Below the pieces are notes generated by a model. That model did no database searches, had not been told where the DNA came from, and saw only the letters and a program-made list of their open reading frames with translations. From NCBI RefSeq assembly GCF_014932895.1, contig NZ_JACYOF010000003.1:490978-554977 (forward strand): 64,000 nt of DNA, read 5' to 3'. Below, one piece after another: positions 17,038 through 26,440 of the stretch. How positions within the stretch are numbered: the stretch's first letter is position 1; every line of letters begins with the position of its first letter. This DNA is from Bacillus thuringiensis (GTDB taxonomy: Bacteria > Bacillota > Bacilli > Bacillales > Bacillaceae_G). The translations under genes and the position numbers were made by a program.

Positions 17038-18280
17038 ATTTCACTTGTATTTCTAAATTACAATTTCTATCATATCTTTTTTTCAATAAACCTTTCGTAA
17101 CTAAAAGTACAGGAAATGCTACAATTGAAAATATAGCTAGTGCTGAAAATACTACAAACCCATTTTGATACCCGTAATAATCAAGAAGTACGCCCCCGAA
17201 CCACGGACCAATTACCCCTCCAATTCCAGAAAAGCCCATCGCCCCAAAATATGTTCCTTTTAGATGTGAGATAGCTATATCATCAATAAATACATCCGTC
17301 ATTGAAAACATTAAAACTTCTCCCACTGTAAAAATAAATGTACAAACAGCAGCCCCTAACGTAGATTCTACTATACCAAATCCAAACAATCCCCCGCTCA
17401 CAAATAAGGTTCCCGCTATGATTGCTGCCAACGGTGTATACTTTTTACACATTTGAATAACAGGGTATTGAATAGCCACTACAACAATCGCATTTAAAGC
17501 TAGCATATACGAGAACACCTTTACTCCATCCTGAAATATATGTGCATTTGCAAAATATTGAGATACTGTCGTCGTTAAATGAGCAAAGCCACAATTACTC
17601 AAAATAATACCGACTAAAGCAACTAAAAATACTACATCCTTTCGTAATATACGAATTGCATTTAACATTGTGACAGGCTTTTCTGTATTGATTTCCCTTT
17701 GTTCAAGTGGATACTTCTTAAATTGGAACGCTAATATAGCTGTATATAGAATGTATACTCCAGCGGCTACTAAAAAAGGAATTGTTGATTTTGCACTCCC
17801 AATCTGTAACCCAACAATTGGTCCAATTGCAACTCCAACATTTATTGCACCGTATCGCAGGTTATAGACGAGTAACCGATACTCTTGTTTCGTTAAATCT
17901 GATAGTAACGCTCTTGATGTTGGCTCAAAAAATGACTTACATAATCCATTTAAAGCATTTAATAAAAAAAAGCTTAAAACATGATTTGCAAATGAAAAAC
18001 CTATAAATACAAAAATCCAAACGATCATGGACCACATCATAATCGTTTTCCGACCAAATCGATCCGATAAATTCCCTCCGATAAAACTAGCAAAAACGCC
18101 AACAAGTGCACTCGTTCCAATGATAGCTCCCGTCATCCCAGCTGAAACATCTTTAACAGTTGTTAAATAAATCGCTAAAAACGGAATACTCATTGACGTA
18201 GCGAATCTAGCAAATAGTGTCCCTAAAATAATACTCATTCCAAGTGGATGAATATTTTGTAACTTCTCCTTCATCTTCAA
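17036..18280 (-). CDS. MFS transporter, multidrug-efflux type
   Basis: A 414-residue major facilitator protein with 12 predicted membrane segments. The loop 2-3 signature GGNLSDRFGRKTIMM is clear. The motif C-like GAINVGVAIGPIVG in helix 5 points to an exporter (antiporter). An AGTAGGTTTGAAG region precedes the ATG. It stands alone, between convergent cotM and a hypothetical gene with its own terminator. The substrate is unknown. Confidence 0.85.
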   Translation of the reverse strand: MKMKEKLQNIHPLGMSIILGTLFARFATSMSIPFLAIYLTTVKDVSAGMTGAIIGTSALVGVFASFIGGNLSDRFGRKTIMMWSMIVWIFVFIGFSFANHVLSFFLLNALNGLCKSFFEPTSRALLSDLTKQEYRLLVYNLRYGAINVGVAIGPIVGLQIGSAKSTIPFLVAAGVYILYTAILAFQFKKYPLEQREINTEKPVTMLNAIRILRKDVVFLVALVGIILSNCGFAHLTTTVSQYFANAHIFQDGVKVFSYMLALNAIVVVAIQYPVIQMCKKYTPLAAIIAGTLFVSGGLFGFGIVESTLGAAVCTFIFTVGEVLMFSMTDVFIDDIAISHLKGTYFGAMGFSGIGGVIGPWFGGVLLDYYGYQNGFVVFSALAIFSIVAFPVLLVTKGLLKKRYDRNCNLEIQVK

Positions 18281-18305
18281 ACCTACTCTCCCTATTCTTA
18301 CATAA

Positions 18306-18335
18306 AAAAAGAAAGCAAAGGATCTGCTTTCTTTT
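18306..18335 (-). terminator. Terminator after the 18343-18750 gene
   Basis: AAAGAAAGCA and TGCTTTCTTTT around a seven-base loop, with T-rich flanks on the minus strand. Confidence 0.75.
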
Positions 18336-18342
18336 CCTTTTT

Positions 18343-18750
18343 CTATACTTGAGCTGTTGATACCCGAGCTGTTCTCGTTATATCCATATCAATACCATAT
18401 GTAAACTGTAATTCTTTACAAACATCTTTAATTAAAATTGTGACATTATACTTTTCATTAAATTGTAAAACTATATTTTCTACTTCTTCATATGTATACT
18501 TATATTCCCCTGTAATGACACTTTTTAAATCAAAGCATTCATTCATACAAAGCTGTACAAGTAGTTGGTCATATTTCTCTATTACATCTTCTTTCTTCCA
18601 CAGTAACTCTTTTACATATAACCGATCAAATTTCACACTTTCTCGATTACATTCCGTTAAAATCCGGGTCATTTCATTTAATTCTCGATATAATTCGGAA
18701 ATATTTCTGTTGAGACGAAGTAATTTATCTACGCCGTTTTCATATAGCAT
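18343..18750 (-). CDS. Hypothetical protein
   Basis: A 135-residue soluble protein, rich in Glu, Lys and Leu and mostly helical by composition. It has three scattered Cys and no membrane segment. The ATG at 18750 is favoured because GGGGGTGG is seven to eight bases upstream; the ATG at 18756 is too close to it. The middle reads WKKEDVIEKYDQLLVQLC and the end carries RTARVSTAQV. I do not recognise a family or motif. Confidence 0.65.
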   Translation of the reverse strand: MLYENGVDKLLRLNRNISELYRELNEMTRILTECNRESVKFDRLYVKELLWKKEDVIEKYDQLLVQLCMNECFDLKSVITGEYKYTYEEVENIVLQFNEKYNVTILIKDVCKELQFTYGIDMDITRTARVSTAQV

Positions 18751-18887
18751 TTTCATTCCACCCCCGCATTTTCTTTTTCTTATTATAGCAAGAAAATTCT
18801 AAAAATAGTTTCTTTCTTCTGAAATATTAGGAAACTAATTTCAATTGCTTTACAATGAAACTAGTGAACATGAAAGGGGAAAGAAAA

Positions 18888-20090
18888 TTGGAGCAAAAAT
18901 TATATTACAACGACGCTTATCAGCAAGCCTTTACAACTAAAGTTATAAAACAAGATATTGATTCAGCAGGAAACTTGTACGTTATTTTAAATGAAACTGC
19001 ATTTTATCCAACAGGTGGCGGACAACCACATGACACAGGAACATTAAATAACATCCCCGTAATCAATGTTGAAGAAGTCGATGGAGAAATTCGTCATTTC
19101 ATAGTAGAACAACTACATACAGAAGAAGTAGACGGGAAAATAGATTGGCAACGTCGCTTTGATCATATGCAACAACATACAGCTCAGCACATTTTATCTG
19201 CTGCTTTTTGGGATCATTTTAACATACCAACAATTGGGTTCCATCTTGGTAAAGAAACAGTGACAATTGATTTAGAAACGGCTAACCTTTCTACTGAGAC
19301 CATTGAAAAGGCAGTACAAATTGCTAATCAAATTGTCTTTGAAAATCACCCTATTCGTATTGAATGGATGAACTTAGAAGAAGCTCAAAAATTGCCCCTT
19401 CGTAAAGAGCCAACTATGATAGAAAATATACGCGTTGTTATCATCGAAAACTATGACTACAACGGTTGCGGTGGAACACACCCGAAACATACAGGTGAAG
19501 TAGGCCCTATTCAAGTACTTAGTTGGGAGCGCAACAAAGGTGGTATACGTTTAACGTTTATCGCTGGTTGGCGCACACTTAAATTAATGGGACAGCACCA
19601 ACAAATTATTAAAGCTGTTTCTAAACAATTGAACAGTAGTGAAACTGATATTCCAACAAAAGTAGTACAGCTTCTTACCTCTCAAAAAGAAAACGAAAAA
19701 GCAATACAAACAATGAATGAAAAACTATTATTTGTAGAAGCGAATGAACTATTACAACAATCAGAAGAACTACACGCTGGAACACTTATCTCTAAAGTAT
19801 TTACAAATCGCTCAATGCCAGAAATCGCAAAACTGTCTGCTATCATTACAGAACAGCAAGAACAGGCAATTACATACTTCGTCATTGAAAATGAAGAAAA
19901 ACTGCAATGTATCCTTACTTGTGGTAAGGCAGTGACACTCGATATGAATACACTTTTAAAAGATGCCCTCCCTTCTATTGAAGGAAAAGGCGGTGGAAAT
20001 AAAAAGAGTGCTCGTGGCGGTGGGAAAGCAATTATGACTGGAGATGAGTTTTTAAATCAACTTGTTTCTTCTTTACAATCTGCGGTATAA
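18888..20090 (+). CDS. Alanyl-tRNA editing protein, AlaX-L type
   Basis: A 400-residue, free-standing trans-editing enzyme that deacylates Ser- or Gly-tRNA(Ala). The N-terminal part resembles the AlaRS beta-barrel (PTGGGQPHDTG). The zinc-binding editing core follows, with HMQQHTAQH (HxxxH) near residue 95 and CGGTHPKH near residue 195. The C-terminal DHHA1-like region ends in a glycine-rich GKGGGNKKSARGGG. The start is TTG at 18888 with GGGGAAAG upstream; an in-frame ATG at 18855 lacks a ribosome site. Confidence 0.9.
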   Translation: MEQKLYYNDAYQQAFTTKVIKQDIDSAGNLYVILNETAFYPTGGGQPHDTGTLNNIPVINVEEVDGEIRHFIVEQLHTEEVDGKIDWQRRFDHMQQHTAQHILSAAFWDHFNIPTIGFHLGKETVTIDLETANLSTETIEKAVQIANQIVFENHPIRIEWMNLEEAQKLPLRKEPTMIENIRVVIIENYDYNGCGGTHPKHTGEVGPIQVLSWERNKGGIRLTFIAGWRTLKLMGQHQQIIKAVSKQLNSSETDIPTKVVQLLTSQKENEKAIQTMNEKLLFVEANELLQQSEELHAGTLISKVFTNRSMPEIAKLSAIITEQQEQAITYFVIENEEKLQCILTCGKAVTLDMNTLLKDALPSIEGKGGGNKKSARGGGKAIMTGDEFLNQLVSSLQSAV

Positions 20091-20097
20091 ATTTTTT

Positions 20098-20127
20098 ATG
20101 AAGGATAGCTATACGCTATCCTTCATA
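20098..20127. terminator. Terminator between alaX and the NUDIX gene
   Basis: ATGAAGGATAGC and GCTATCCTTCAT around a four-base loop, between convergent genes. Confidence 0.65.
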
Positions 20128-20130
20128 TAT

Positions 20131-20574
20131 TTACAAACCAATATTTTGCTTTAATCCTTGATAACTCCCTGCGTTTAGAAATCCTTCAGACACAAGTTTA
20201 ATGAAAACCTCTGAAAAACCATAATTACTTAGTTTCTCTATCTCTACCATTTGTACATCATGAATTGGATTGTGATCAAATTCATTAGAAGGAAGCGTAA
20301 GTTCCCCTGTAACCCTTTCAAGTAGAAATGTAATATGTAATAAAGATGGTATAGTACCTGGTTTATCACAAACATAAAGTAATTTCTTAATCTTAGTTTC
20401 TAATCCTGTTTCTTCTCGCATTTCTCGAATCATCGCCTCTTCTAACATTTCACCATTCTCTACTCTTCCTCCGGGTAAAGACCAATTCCGATTAGCAACT
20501 TTTTGTTTTACTAATAATACTTTTTCATCTTCAATTAAAATTCCCGTAACACGAACTTGCATTAAATTAGTCAT
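20131..20574 (-). CDS. NUDIX hydrolase
   Basis: A 147-residue nucleotide-diphosphate-linked hydrolase. The Nudix box GGRVENGEMLEEAMIREMRE continuing ETG fits GX5EX7REUXEEXGU in full. The start at 20574 is preferred because AGGAGAGAG lies just upstream; a longer frame begins at 20619. Substrate unknown. Confidence 0.88.
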   Translation of the reverse strand: MTNLMQVRVTGILIEDEKVLLVKQKVANRNWSLPGGRVENGEMLEEAMIREMREETGLETKIKKLLYVCDKPGTIPSLLHITFLLERVTGELTLPSNEFDHNPIHDVQMVEIEKLSNYGFSEVFIKLVSEGFLNAGSYQGLKQNIGL

Positions 20575-20678
20575 ACTCTCTCTCCTACTCCTATTCAATT
20601 TACAAATTAACCCTTCCACAAAAAGAACGTACGTTTTATAATTAAAGAAAATTATGGAAGAAGGAAGTTGTTATATTC

Positions 20679-21260
20679 ATGCGTCCACCTTTAACAAAAG
20701 CTATACCACTCGAAGATTTTCAAAATTATTATTGGTTAAAAGCAGAACTACAAACATTTTGTCGTGAGCATGATTTACCCTCAAACGGCTCTAAAACCGA
20801 GATTTCTGAACGTATTACACACTTTTTGACTACAGGTAAAATATTAAAGAATTGTTCTAATCAAAAAAAGAGTAAAAACTCCCTCTCCTATAAAGATCTT
20901 TCTCTTCAAACGATTATTACTGAAAACCACCGCTGTAGCGAAGATGTCCGTGCTTTTTTTAAAGAAAAAGTTGGAGCAAAATTCCGCTTTACAGTAGCCC
21001 TTCAAAAGTTTTTTAAAGAGAATGCAGGAAAAACATATGAGGATGCTGTAACGTTTTGGTATGAAGAAAACGAACGTAAAAAAGACCCAGCATATAAAAC
21101 AAACATCGGTGCACAGTTTGAATACAATCGTTTTACTCGTGCTTTTTTCGAAGATCCATACAACAAAGGAAAATCAAAAGCTGATGCTATCGCTGCTTGG
21201 AACGAAATAAAATCAAAACCTGGCAGTAATACATATGTCCCCCAAAAAGTAGAAAACTAG
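20679..21260 (+). CDS. SAP-domain protein with DUF6434-like C-terminus
   Basis: A 193-residue protein. Residues about 12-50 form a SAP helix-loop-helix (LKAELQTFCREHDLPSNGSK then TEISERI), a nucleic-acid-binding motif. The rest, with aromatic-rich repeats such as FRFTVALQKFFKENAGKTY and FEYNRFTRAFFEDPYNKGKS, fits the DUF6434 region that often follows SAP. GAAGGAAG lies before the ATG. Function unknown; DNA binding is inferred from SAP. Confidence 0.8.
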   Translation: MRPPLTKAIPLEDFQNYYWLKAELQTFCREHDLPSNGSKTEISERITHFLTTGKILKNCSNQKKSKNSLSYKDLSLQTIITENHRCSEDVRAFFKEKVGAKFRFTVALQKFFKENAGKTYEDAVTFWYEENERKKDPAYKTNIGAQFEYNRFTRAFFEDPYNKGKSKADAIAAWNEIKSKPGSNTYVPQKVEN

Positions 21261-21267
21261 TTCCTTG

Positions 21268-22365
21268 CTAGTCTTCTACTTTCTCAAATAATAGAGCAAG
21301 TCCTATTCCCCCCCCAATTCCTAATGTCGCAATTCCATATTTCATACGTTCTCTTTGCACCTGATAATACAAGCGTGTTACAAGTATAGCACCAGATGCA
21401 CCGTACGGATGACCAAGTGCAATTGCACCACCATTTATATTGAGCTTCTCATATGGAATCTGTAATTCCTTTGCACAAGCAACAATTTTCGAAGCGAACG
21501 CTTCATTCATCTCAATACAATCAATATCTTCTATTACTAAATTCATTTCTCTGAGTAGTTTTTGTACGGCGAATATCGGACCAGTTCCTGGGAGATTCGG
21601 GTCCACTCCAACTACAGCACTGTGAACGAACCGAAGAACAGGCCTATATCCTAATTTTCGAGCTTGCTGTTCTTCCATTACAAGAACAGCACATGCTCCA
21701 TCATTTACACCACACGAATTTCCTGCCGTCACAGTACCATTTTGTAAAAATACGGGCTTTGTTCTCTTTATTATTCTTTCATAATTCATTTCTCGCTTTA
21801 CAGATTCATCTAATAATCCATTAAAAGTATCTGATAGTACCTCTTCTTGTATATACCCTTTTTCTAATGCTTGCAGCGTCCGTTTATAACTAAGACAAGC
21901 GTATTCATCTTGTATTTCTTTTGTTATGTTATACCGCTCTGCAACATACTCAGCCGCCAATCCCATATCAGGGTCTCCAATTGTTTCAGGTGAAAACCGC
22001 GCTCTATTTTGAAAAAGTGACGTACTTGTACTCTCTACTCCTCCAGCAATATAGCAATTACCGGCACCACCTTGAATAAGATGACATGCGGTGCGAATTG
22101 CTTCCAATCCAGCACCACATTGCCGATCAACGGTTACACCAGGTATATGATAACCAAGTCCAGCTTCTAATGCAGATAATCTCGCAACATTACCTCCTGG
22201 TCCAACGACATTACCTAATATGACATCATCTATTTCCCTCTCAATCCCTTTACTTAAAAACATAAGAAGCGGTGCAGCTAATTGCTGAACTTCATAATCT
22301 TTGAACATCCCATTCTGTTTGCCAATAGGAGTCCTTTTCGCTTCTACAATAACTGCTCTATTCAT
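21268..22365 (-). CDS. yhfS: Thiolase (acetyl-CoA acetyltransferase), YhfS type
   Basis: A 365-residue thiolase, somewhat shorter than the usual 390 and like YhfS of B. subtilis. It makes or cleaves 3-ketoacyl-CoA. The nucleophile Cys is in VDRQCGAGLEA, the catalytic His in GGAIALGHPYGASGA and MNEAFASK is present. The terminal Cys motif, usually CxGxG, reads LGIGGGIGL, so the second catalytic Cys is replaced by Ile. The same may hold in YhfS and should be compared. The start at 22365 follows GGGAG. It overlaps yhfT by eight bases, a coupled pair. Confidence 0.87.
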   Translation of the reverse strand: MNRAVIVEAKRTPIGKQNGMFKDYEVQQLAAPLLMFLSKGIEREIDDVILGNVVGPGGNVARLSALEAGLGYHIPGVTVDRQCGAGLEAIRTACHLIQGGAGNCYIAGGVESTSTSLFQNRARFSPETIGDPDMGLAAEYVAERYNITKEIQDEYACLSYKRTLQALEKGYIQEEVLSDTFNGLLDESVKREMNYERIIKRTKPVFLQNGTVTAGNSCGVNDGACAVLVMEEQQARKLGYRPVLRFVHSAVVGVDPNLPGTGPIFAVQKLLREMNLVIEDIDCIEMNEAFASKIVACAKELQIPYEKLNINGGAIALGHPYGASGAILVTRLYYQVQRERMKYGIATLGIGGGIGLALLFEKVED

Positions 22366-23821
22366 ATATTTTCTCCCGTTTTTCAAATATACTTTTTGCT
22401 GCAATACGAGCTATTTTCCCGCTACTCGTATAAGGTATTTCATCTACAAAATACCATTCTTTAGGTATTTTAAAAGAGGCTAATCGTTGTAAGCAAAAAC
22501 TCTTTAATTGTCGCTTTGTAGCACTTCCTTTTACGATAGCGATAGGTTTTTCACCCCAATAACTATCTTTTATTCCGACAACAACAACCTCTTCAACAGC
22601 TGGATGATTATATAACACACTCTCTATCTCTTCTGGATAAATATTAATCCCTCCAAATAGAATCATATTTTTCTCTCTACCAACTATATATATAAAGCCT
22701 TCCTCATCTTGATATCCGACATCATGTACTGTCATCCAACCATCTTTGGTCAATTGAGGGATTATAGCTCCATCCGATACATATCCCATAAAAAACTGAT
22801 CGCTTTTTACATAAACAGTTCCTACCTCGCCTACCTGTACTTCTTCTCCTGCTTCATTACATATTCGAACTTGTACATTATGACAAGGTTTTCCTACTGA
22901 ATTCTGCTTTCTTTCACTCTCTTCATTGACCAATGCTGTCACAAAACTTAGCTCAGACGCACCATAAAATTCATATCTTTTTGCATAAGGAAACATACTC
23001 ATTATCTTTTCTTTCGCTTCAGCTTCCCATTTCGCTCCTGACGAAATAATTTTCATTTCACTTTCAATTACTTTATTTTCTTTATACAAAGACTCAAGCA
23101 TTGTCGGGACTGTATACATTACGGAAATATTCTCAGTTTCTAACTTGCACAACACTTGATCTGGAATAAACTTCCTCATAACGTGTACCGTTTGACCTAA
23201 ATACAATGCACTTATTGCGCCGTATAAAAAAAGAGAATGAACGAGCGTCCCAGCTATTAAAATAGAATCTTCTTTGTCCATATGAAAGTCATGTACATTA
23301 CAATCAAAACTATGAACCCACGATTGTTGTGCACGTAAAAATGCTTTTGCTTTTCCAGTCGATCCTGATGTAAATCCCATATAAAAGGGAGCGTTTTGTA
23401 CATTTTTTGCAGGATGATATGCAGGAAGATAGTTCTCTATCATTTCTTTCCATTCATCAATCTCAACTACTCTTGCTTCTTCCCCCGGTATATCATTTAA
23501 CTTATACTGTTCCGTCACAATAGTATCCGGGTTACTAATTGCTATTCTTTCCTCAAGCTCACCCCGTTTCCACTTTATATCTAACGGTACACAAATCCAA
23601 CCTGCCATCGCTGCTCCGGCAAATATTTGTAAAAATTCAATACGATTTTCTAAAACTATTGCTACTGTTTTATTCTTCGATTCTTTTTCATTCAACCAGT
23701 TTGCTACTTTACAAACTGATTCGAACCAATCCTTATATGTTAAAACTCTATCATTTTCTTTAATCGCTATTTTATTCGGCTGTAAAGAAATATATTTTTT
23801 GTATTCTTTTATAATTCCCAT
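22358..23821 (-). CDS. yhfT: Acyl-CoA ligase/AMP-binding protein, YhfT type
   Basis: A 487-residue member of the adenylate-forming family that activates a carboxylic acid as acyl-AMP and then acyl-CoA. Motifs seen are the P-loop-like MGFTSGSTGKAKAF, YEFYGASE, GWMTVHDVGYQDEEG and the C-terminal Lys in SSGKIAR. The start at 23821 follows AAAGGAAG. It is coupled to yhfS and next to bioY, the yhfSTU order of B. subtilis. Pimelate or fatty-acid activation for biotin or lipid metabolism is plausible, not shown. Confidence 0.87.
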   Translation of the reverse strand: MGIIKEYKKYISLQPNKIAIKENDRVLTYKDWFESVCKVANWLNEKESKNKTVAIVLENRIEFLQIFAGAAMAGWICVPLDIKWKRGELEERIAISNPDTIVTEQYKLNDIPGEEARVVEIDEWKEMIENYLPAYHPAKNVQNAPFYMGFTSGSTGKAKAFLRAQQSWVHSFDCNVHDFHMDKEDSILIAGTLVHSLFLYGAISALYLGQTVHVMRKFIPDQVLCKLETENISVMYTVPTMLESLYKENKVIESEMKIISSGAKWEAEAKEKIMSMFPYAKRYEFYGASELSFVTALVNEESERKQNSVGKPCHNVQVRICNEAGEEVQVGEVGTVYVKSDQFFMGYVSDGAIIPQLTKDGWMTVHDVGYQDEEGFIYIVGREKNMILFGGINIYPEEIESVLYNHPAVEEVVVVGIKDSYWGEKPIAIVKGSATKRQLKSFCLQRLASFKIPKEWYFVDEIPYTSSGKIARIAAKSIFEKREKIYE

Positions 23822-23847
23822 TGGAGACTTCCTTTCTTTACAAAATA

Positions 23848-23883
23848 ACAAAAAGAAACACGCAATTAACGTGTTTCTTCTCT
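23848..23883 (-). terminator. Hairpin after bioY
   Basis: AAGAAACACG and CGTGTTTCTT around seven bases, immediately after the bioY stop and before yhfT. It would limit read-through from bioY into yhfTS. Confidence 0.7.
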
Positions 23884-23886
23884 TTC

Positions 23887-24462
23887 TTATCCCGCATTTG
23901 TATATTTCCCATTCTTAAGAGCGGGCGTAATAATATGTTTCAATGAACGATGTAATTTTGTCACGAGAATTGCTGCAACAATTGCTTTTATGCAATCCCC
24001 TGGTAAAAACACAGCACTCACTTTCATCGTCTCCCATACGGAAACATCCATTAAGAAAGCTTGTACAGTAATACCAAATACATAAACTACGAAAATACCA
24101 CCTATTATATTAATACATAATACTTTTATAATGGAAACTTCACGTAAACGCTCAATTAAATATCCAATTACAAATGCTCCAACAATATAACCAAGTAAAT
24201 ATCCTGCACTTGGCCCAACAAATACACCTGGACCCCCACGTCCACCTGAAAGTAATGGCGCTCCTACTCCTACAACTAGCAAAAATATTACCTGACTTAA
24301 CGCACCAAGGCGAGATCCTAATAATCCACCCGCAAGCATAACACCCAGTGATTGTAATGTAATCGGAACTGGTGTGATAGAAAGGGCAATCGGAGGTATT
24401 AACCCTAACACTCCCATAATAGAACTAAATAACGCGACAAAAACTAAGTTTTTTGTATTCAT
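23887..24462 (-). CDS. bioY: Biotin transporter BioY (ECF substrate-binding subunit)
   Basis: A 191-residue membrane protein with about six helices. The conserved PVPITLQSLGVMLAGGLLGS and the GPSAGYLLGYIVGAF stretch identify BioY, the biotin-specific S component of ECF transporters, which needs EcfA/EcfT encoded elsewhere. The start at 24462 follows AGGAGAAG. A near-perfect promoter and a BirA-type operator lie upstream, so biotin repression is likely. Confidence 0.93.
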   Translation of the reverse strand: MNTKNLVFVALFSSIMGVLGLIPPIALSITPVPITLQSLGVMLAGGLLGSRLGALSQVIFLLVVGVGAPLLSGGRGGPGVFVGPSAGYLLGYIVGAFVIGYLIERLREVSIIKVLCINIIGGIFVVYVFGITVQAFLMDVSVWETMKVSAVFLPGDCIKAIVAAILVTKLHRSLKHIITPALKNGKYTNAG

Positions 24463-24520
24463 ATTTGCTTCTCCTATTTGTAAACTTAAAATTGATTTCA
24501 TATAACATATTATAGGAGTT

Positions 24521-24573
24521 ATATTATCTTTCTATTTTTCTTTTGTCAACCATAATACGATACGAGTTTACAA
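24521..24573 (-). promoter_or_regulatory. bioY promoter with BirA-type operator
   Basis: On the minus strand TTGACA (24544-24549) and TAATAT (24521-24526) are 17 bp apart. TTGTCAAC (24543-24550) and GTTTACAA (24566-24573) are 15 bp apart, the same half-site and spacer layout as the B. subtilis bioW operator. The site overlaps the -35. Confidence 0.75.
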
Positions 24574-24585
24574 ATAGAAATTCAA

Positions 24586-26199
24586 TTATTTCTCTTTATG
24601 CAAATGCTCAAGTTCTTTCCGAAGCGCCTGTTTTAAAAACTTCCCAACAGATGTTTTCGGTATTTCTTCCATAAATACAATATCGTCTGGTAACCACCAC
24701 TTCGCAAACTGAGGTTTTAAAAATTCATATATTTCTTCTTTCGTAACCGTACTATTTTTATTTTGAACAACGCAGGCAACTGGGCGCTCTTGCCACTGCG
24801 GATGAGGAACTGCAACGACAGCCGCTTCAAAGATAGCATCATGTGCCATTAAAGCATTTTCAAGATCAACCGAAGAAATCCATTCTCCCCCGCTTTTAAT
24901 AACATCCTTCGTACGGTCAACAATTTTTACGCACCCTTCCTCATCAACTGTAACAACATCACCAGTGTATAACCAACCATCCCGAAAGCCTTCGACAGTA
25001 CGCTCATCGTTATAATAGCTTTCAGCGATCCATGGTGCTCGTAAACATAGTTCTCCCATCTCCTTACCATCCCACTTCACTTCACCATTTGTACCGACTA
25101 CTTTCATCTCAACACCTGGCACAAGGTATCCTTGTTTTGAGCGGATTTCCAATTGCTCTTCATACGATAATTCTGTTTCATAACTTTTTAAACGTGCAAG
25201 CGTTACGAGTGGACTCGTTTCAGTCATGCCGTATGCATGTATGAACGGAACATTATGTTTCTGCTCAAATGCTTTAATAACACTTTTCGGCGCAGCTGCA
25301 CCACCGCATAGTATTCTCGTCATACTAGATAAATCGTAACTATTATTTTCTAACTCTTGTAATACACCGAGCCAAATTGTCGGTACACCCGCAGCTAACG
25401 TGACTTTTTCTAATTGAATCATCTCTAATAAAATCTTTGGAGTAAACATCGGTCCTGGAAGAACTTGTTTTGACCCAAACCAAGTAGCTGCAAAGGGAAG
25501 TCCCCAAGCATTTACATGAAACATCGGTACGATTGCCATCGCTGCATCACTTTCCGATAAAGCAGCTGTATCAGATAAACCGAGTGCCATACAATGTAAT
25601 ACAGTACTACGATGCGTATATACAACACCTTTTGGGTTTCCTGTAGTCGCTGATGTATAGCACATACCAGCAGGTGTATTTTCATCAATGTCTTTTACAA
25701 ATTGAAAGTTTGGATCGCCTTCTTCTAATAGTTTTTCATAATGATATACAGGATCCAGTGTAGTATTTGGAAGTTCCTCTTTATCAGTCATGATAATGTA
25801 GGCTTGTACAGTTGATAATTGTGATTGAATTTTTTCAACAAGTGGTACAAGATCTTCATCAATAAGTAAAATACGATCTTCTGCGTGCTGAATAATGTAT
25901 GAAATATGTTGAGGAGATAAACGAATATTAATTGTGTGTAAAACGGTAGCAATACCTGGAATAGCAAAATATGCTTCTACATGTCGATGATGATTCCACG
26001 CTAACGTTCCTACTCGTTCACCCTCTTTAATCCCAATCTTTTTTAACGCACTTGAAAGTCTTCTCGTCCTTTCTCCTAGCTGTTTATACGTTAATGTCGT
26101 AACTGTATCATGTGTCCGTGAAACAATTTCTTTCTTCGGGAATAACTTTTCTGCTCTTTCCATCATAGAACTAATTGTTAGCGGTACATTCATCATCAT
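24586..26199 (-). CDS. Fatty-acyl-CoA synthetase (AMP-forming)
   Basis: A 537-residue medium/long-chain acyl-CoA ligase. Motifs seen are [45 protein letters not shown], the signature [20 protein letters not shown] and the catalytic Lys in [11 protein letters not shown]. It resembles AlkK/FadD3-like enzymes. GGAGGC precedes three successive ATG codons, so the exact start could be shifted by one or two residues. A cre-like box is upstream. YhfL, the lcf-type ligase of B. subtilis, is a possible but unproven counterpart. Confidence 0.88.
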   Translation of the reverse strand: MMMNVPLTISSMMERAEKLFPKKEIVSRTHDTVTTLTYKQLGERTRRLSSALKKIGIKEGERVGTLAWNHHRHVEAYFAIPGIATVLHTINIRLSPQHISYIIQHAEDRILLIDEDLVPLVEKIQSQLSTVQAYIIMTDKEELPNTTLDPVYHYEKLLEEGDPNFQFVKDIDENTPAGMCYTSATTGNPKGVVYTHRSTVLHCMALGLSDTAALSESDAAMAIVPMFHVNAWGLPFAATWFGSKQVLPGPMFTPKILLEMIQLEKVTLAAGVPTIWLGVLQELENNSYDLSSMTRILCGGAAAPKSVIKAFEQKHNVPFIHAYGMTETSPLVTLARLKSYETELSYEEQLEIRSKQGYLVPGVEMKVVGTNGEVKWDGKEMGELCLRAPWIAESYYNDERTVEGFRDGWLYTGDVVTVDEEGCVKIVDRTKDVIKSGGEWISSVDLENALMAHDAIFEAAVVAVPHPQWQERPVACVVQNKNSTVTKEEIYEFLKPQFAKWWLPDDIVFMEEIPKTSVGKFLKQALRKELEHLHKEK

Positions 26200-26217
26200 A
26201 TTGTTTACAGCCTCCCT

Positions 26218-26232
26218 TTAAAGCGTTTTCAT
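26218..26232 (-). promoter_or_regulatory. cre-like box upstream of the acyl-CoA synthetase
   Basis: Read on the minus strand, ATGAAAACGCTTTAA matches the CcpA cre consensus except at the final C. It lies about 20 bp before the start codon, suggesting catabolite control. Confidence 0.45.
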
Positions 26233-26282
26233 TTTCGTATATTATAACAGACTTCTACAAAAACTTGCGGTATTTTTCTGTA

Positions 26283-26318
26283 TTTTCTGAATTATTTCCA
26301 AAGAAATAATTCAGAAAA
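26283..26318. repeat. Strong hairpin in the divergent intergenic region
   Basis: Perfect 16-bp arms (TTTTCTGAATTATTTC and its complement) around CAAA. Neither strand has a long T run after it and no transcript obviously ends here. Function unknown. Confidence 0.5.
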
Positions 26319-26345
26319 ACAAAAATAAAACACTCCAAAAATGTA

Positions 26346-26373
26346 TTAGTTAGTATAAAGATAATTGTATAAT
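26346..26373 (+). promoter_or_regulatory. Promoter of the 55-residue gene
   Basis: TTAGTT, a 16-bp gap and a perfect TATAAT (26368-26373), about 65 bp before the start codon. Confidence 0.5.
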
Positions 26374-26440
26374 ACTAGTTGTTTTTTTTAAAACATATAG
26401 TATAGTGCTTAATATTAAGTATGAAAGGAGGCAAAAAGTA

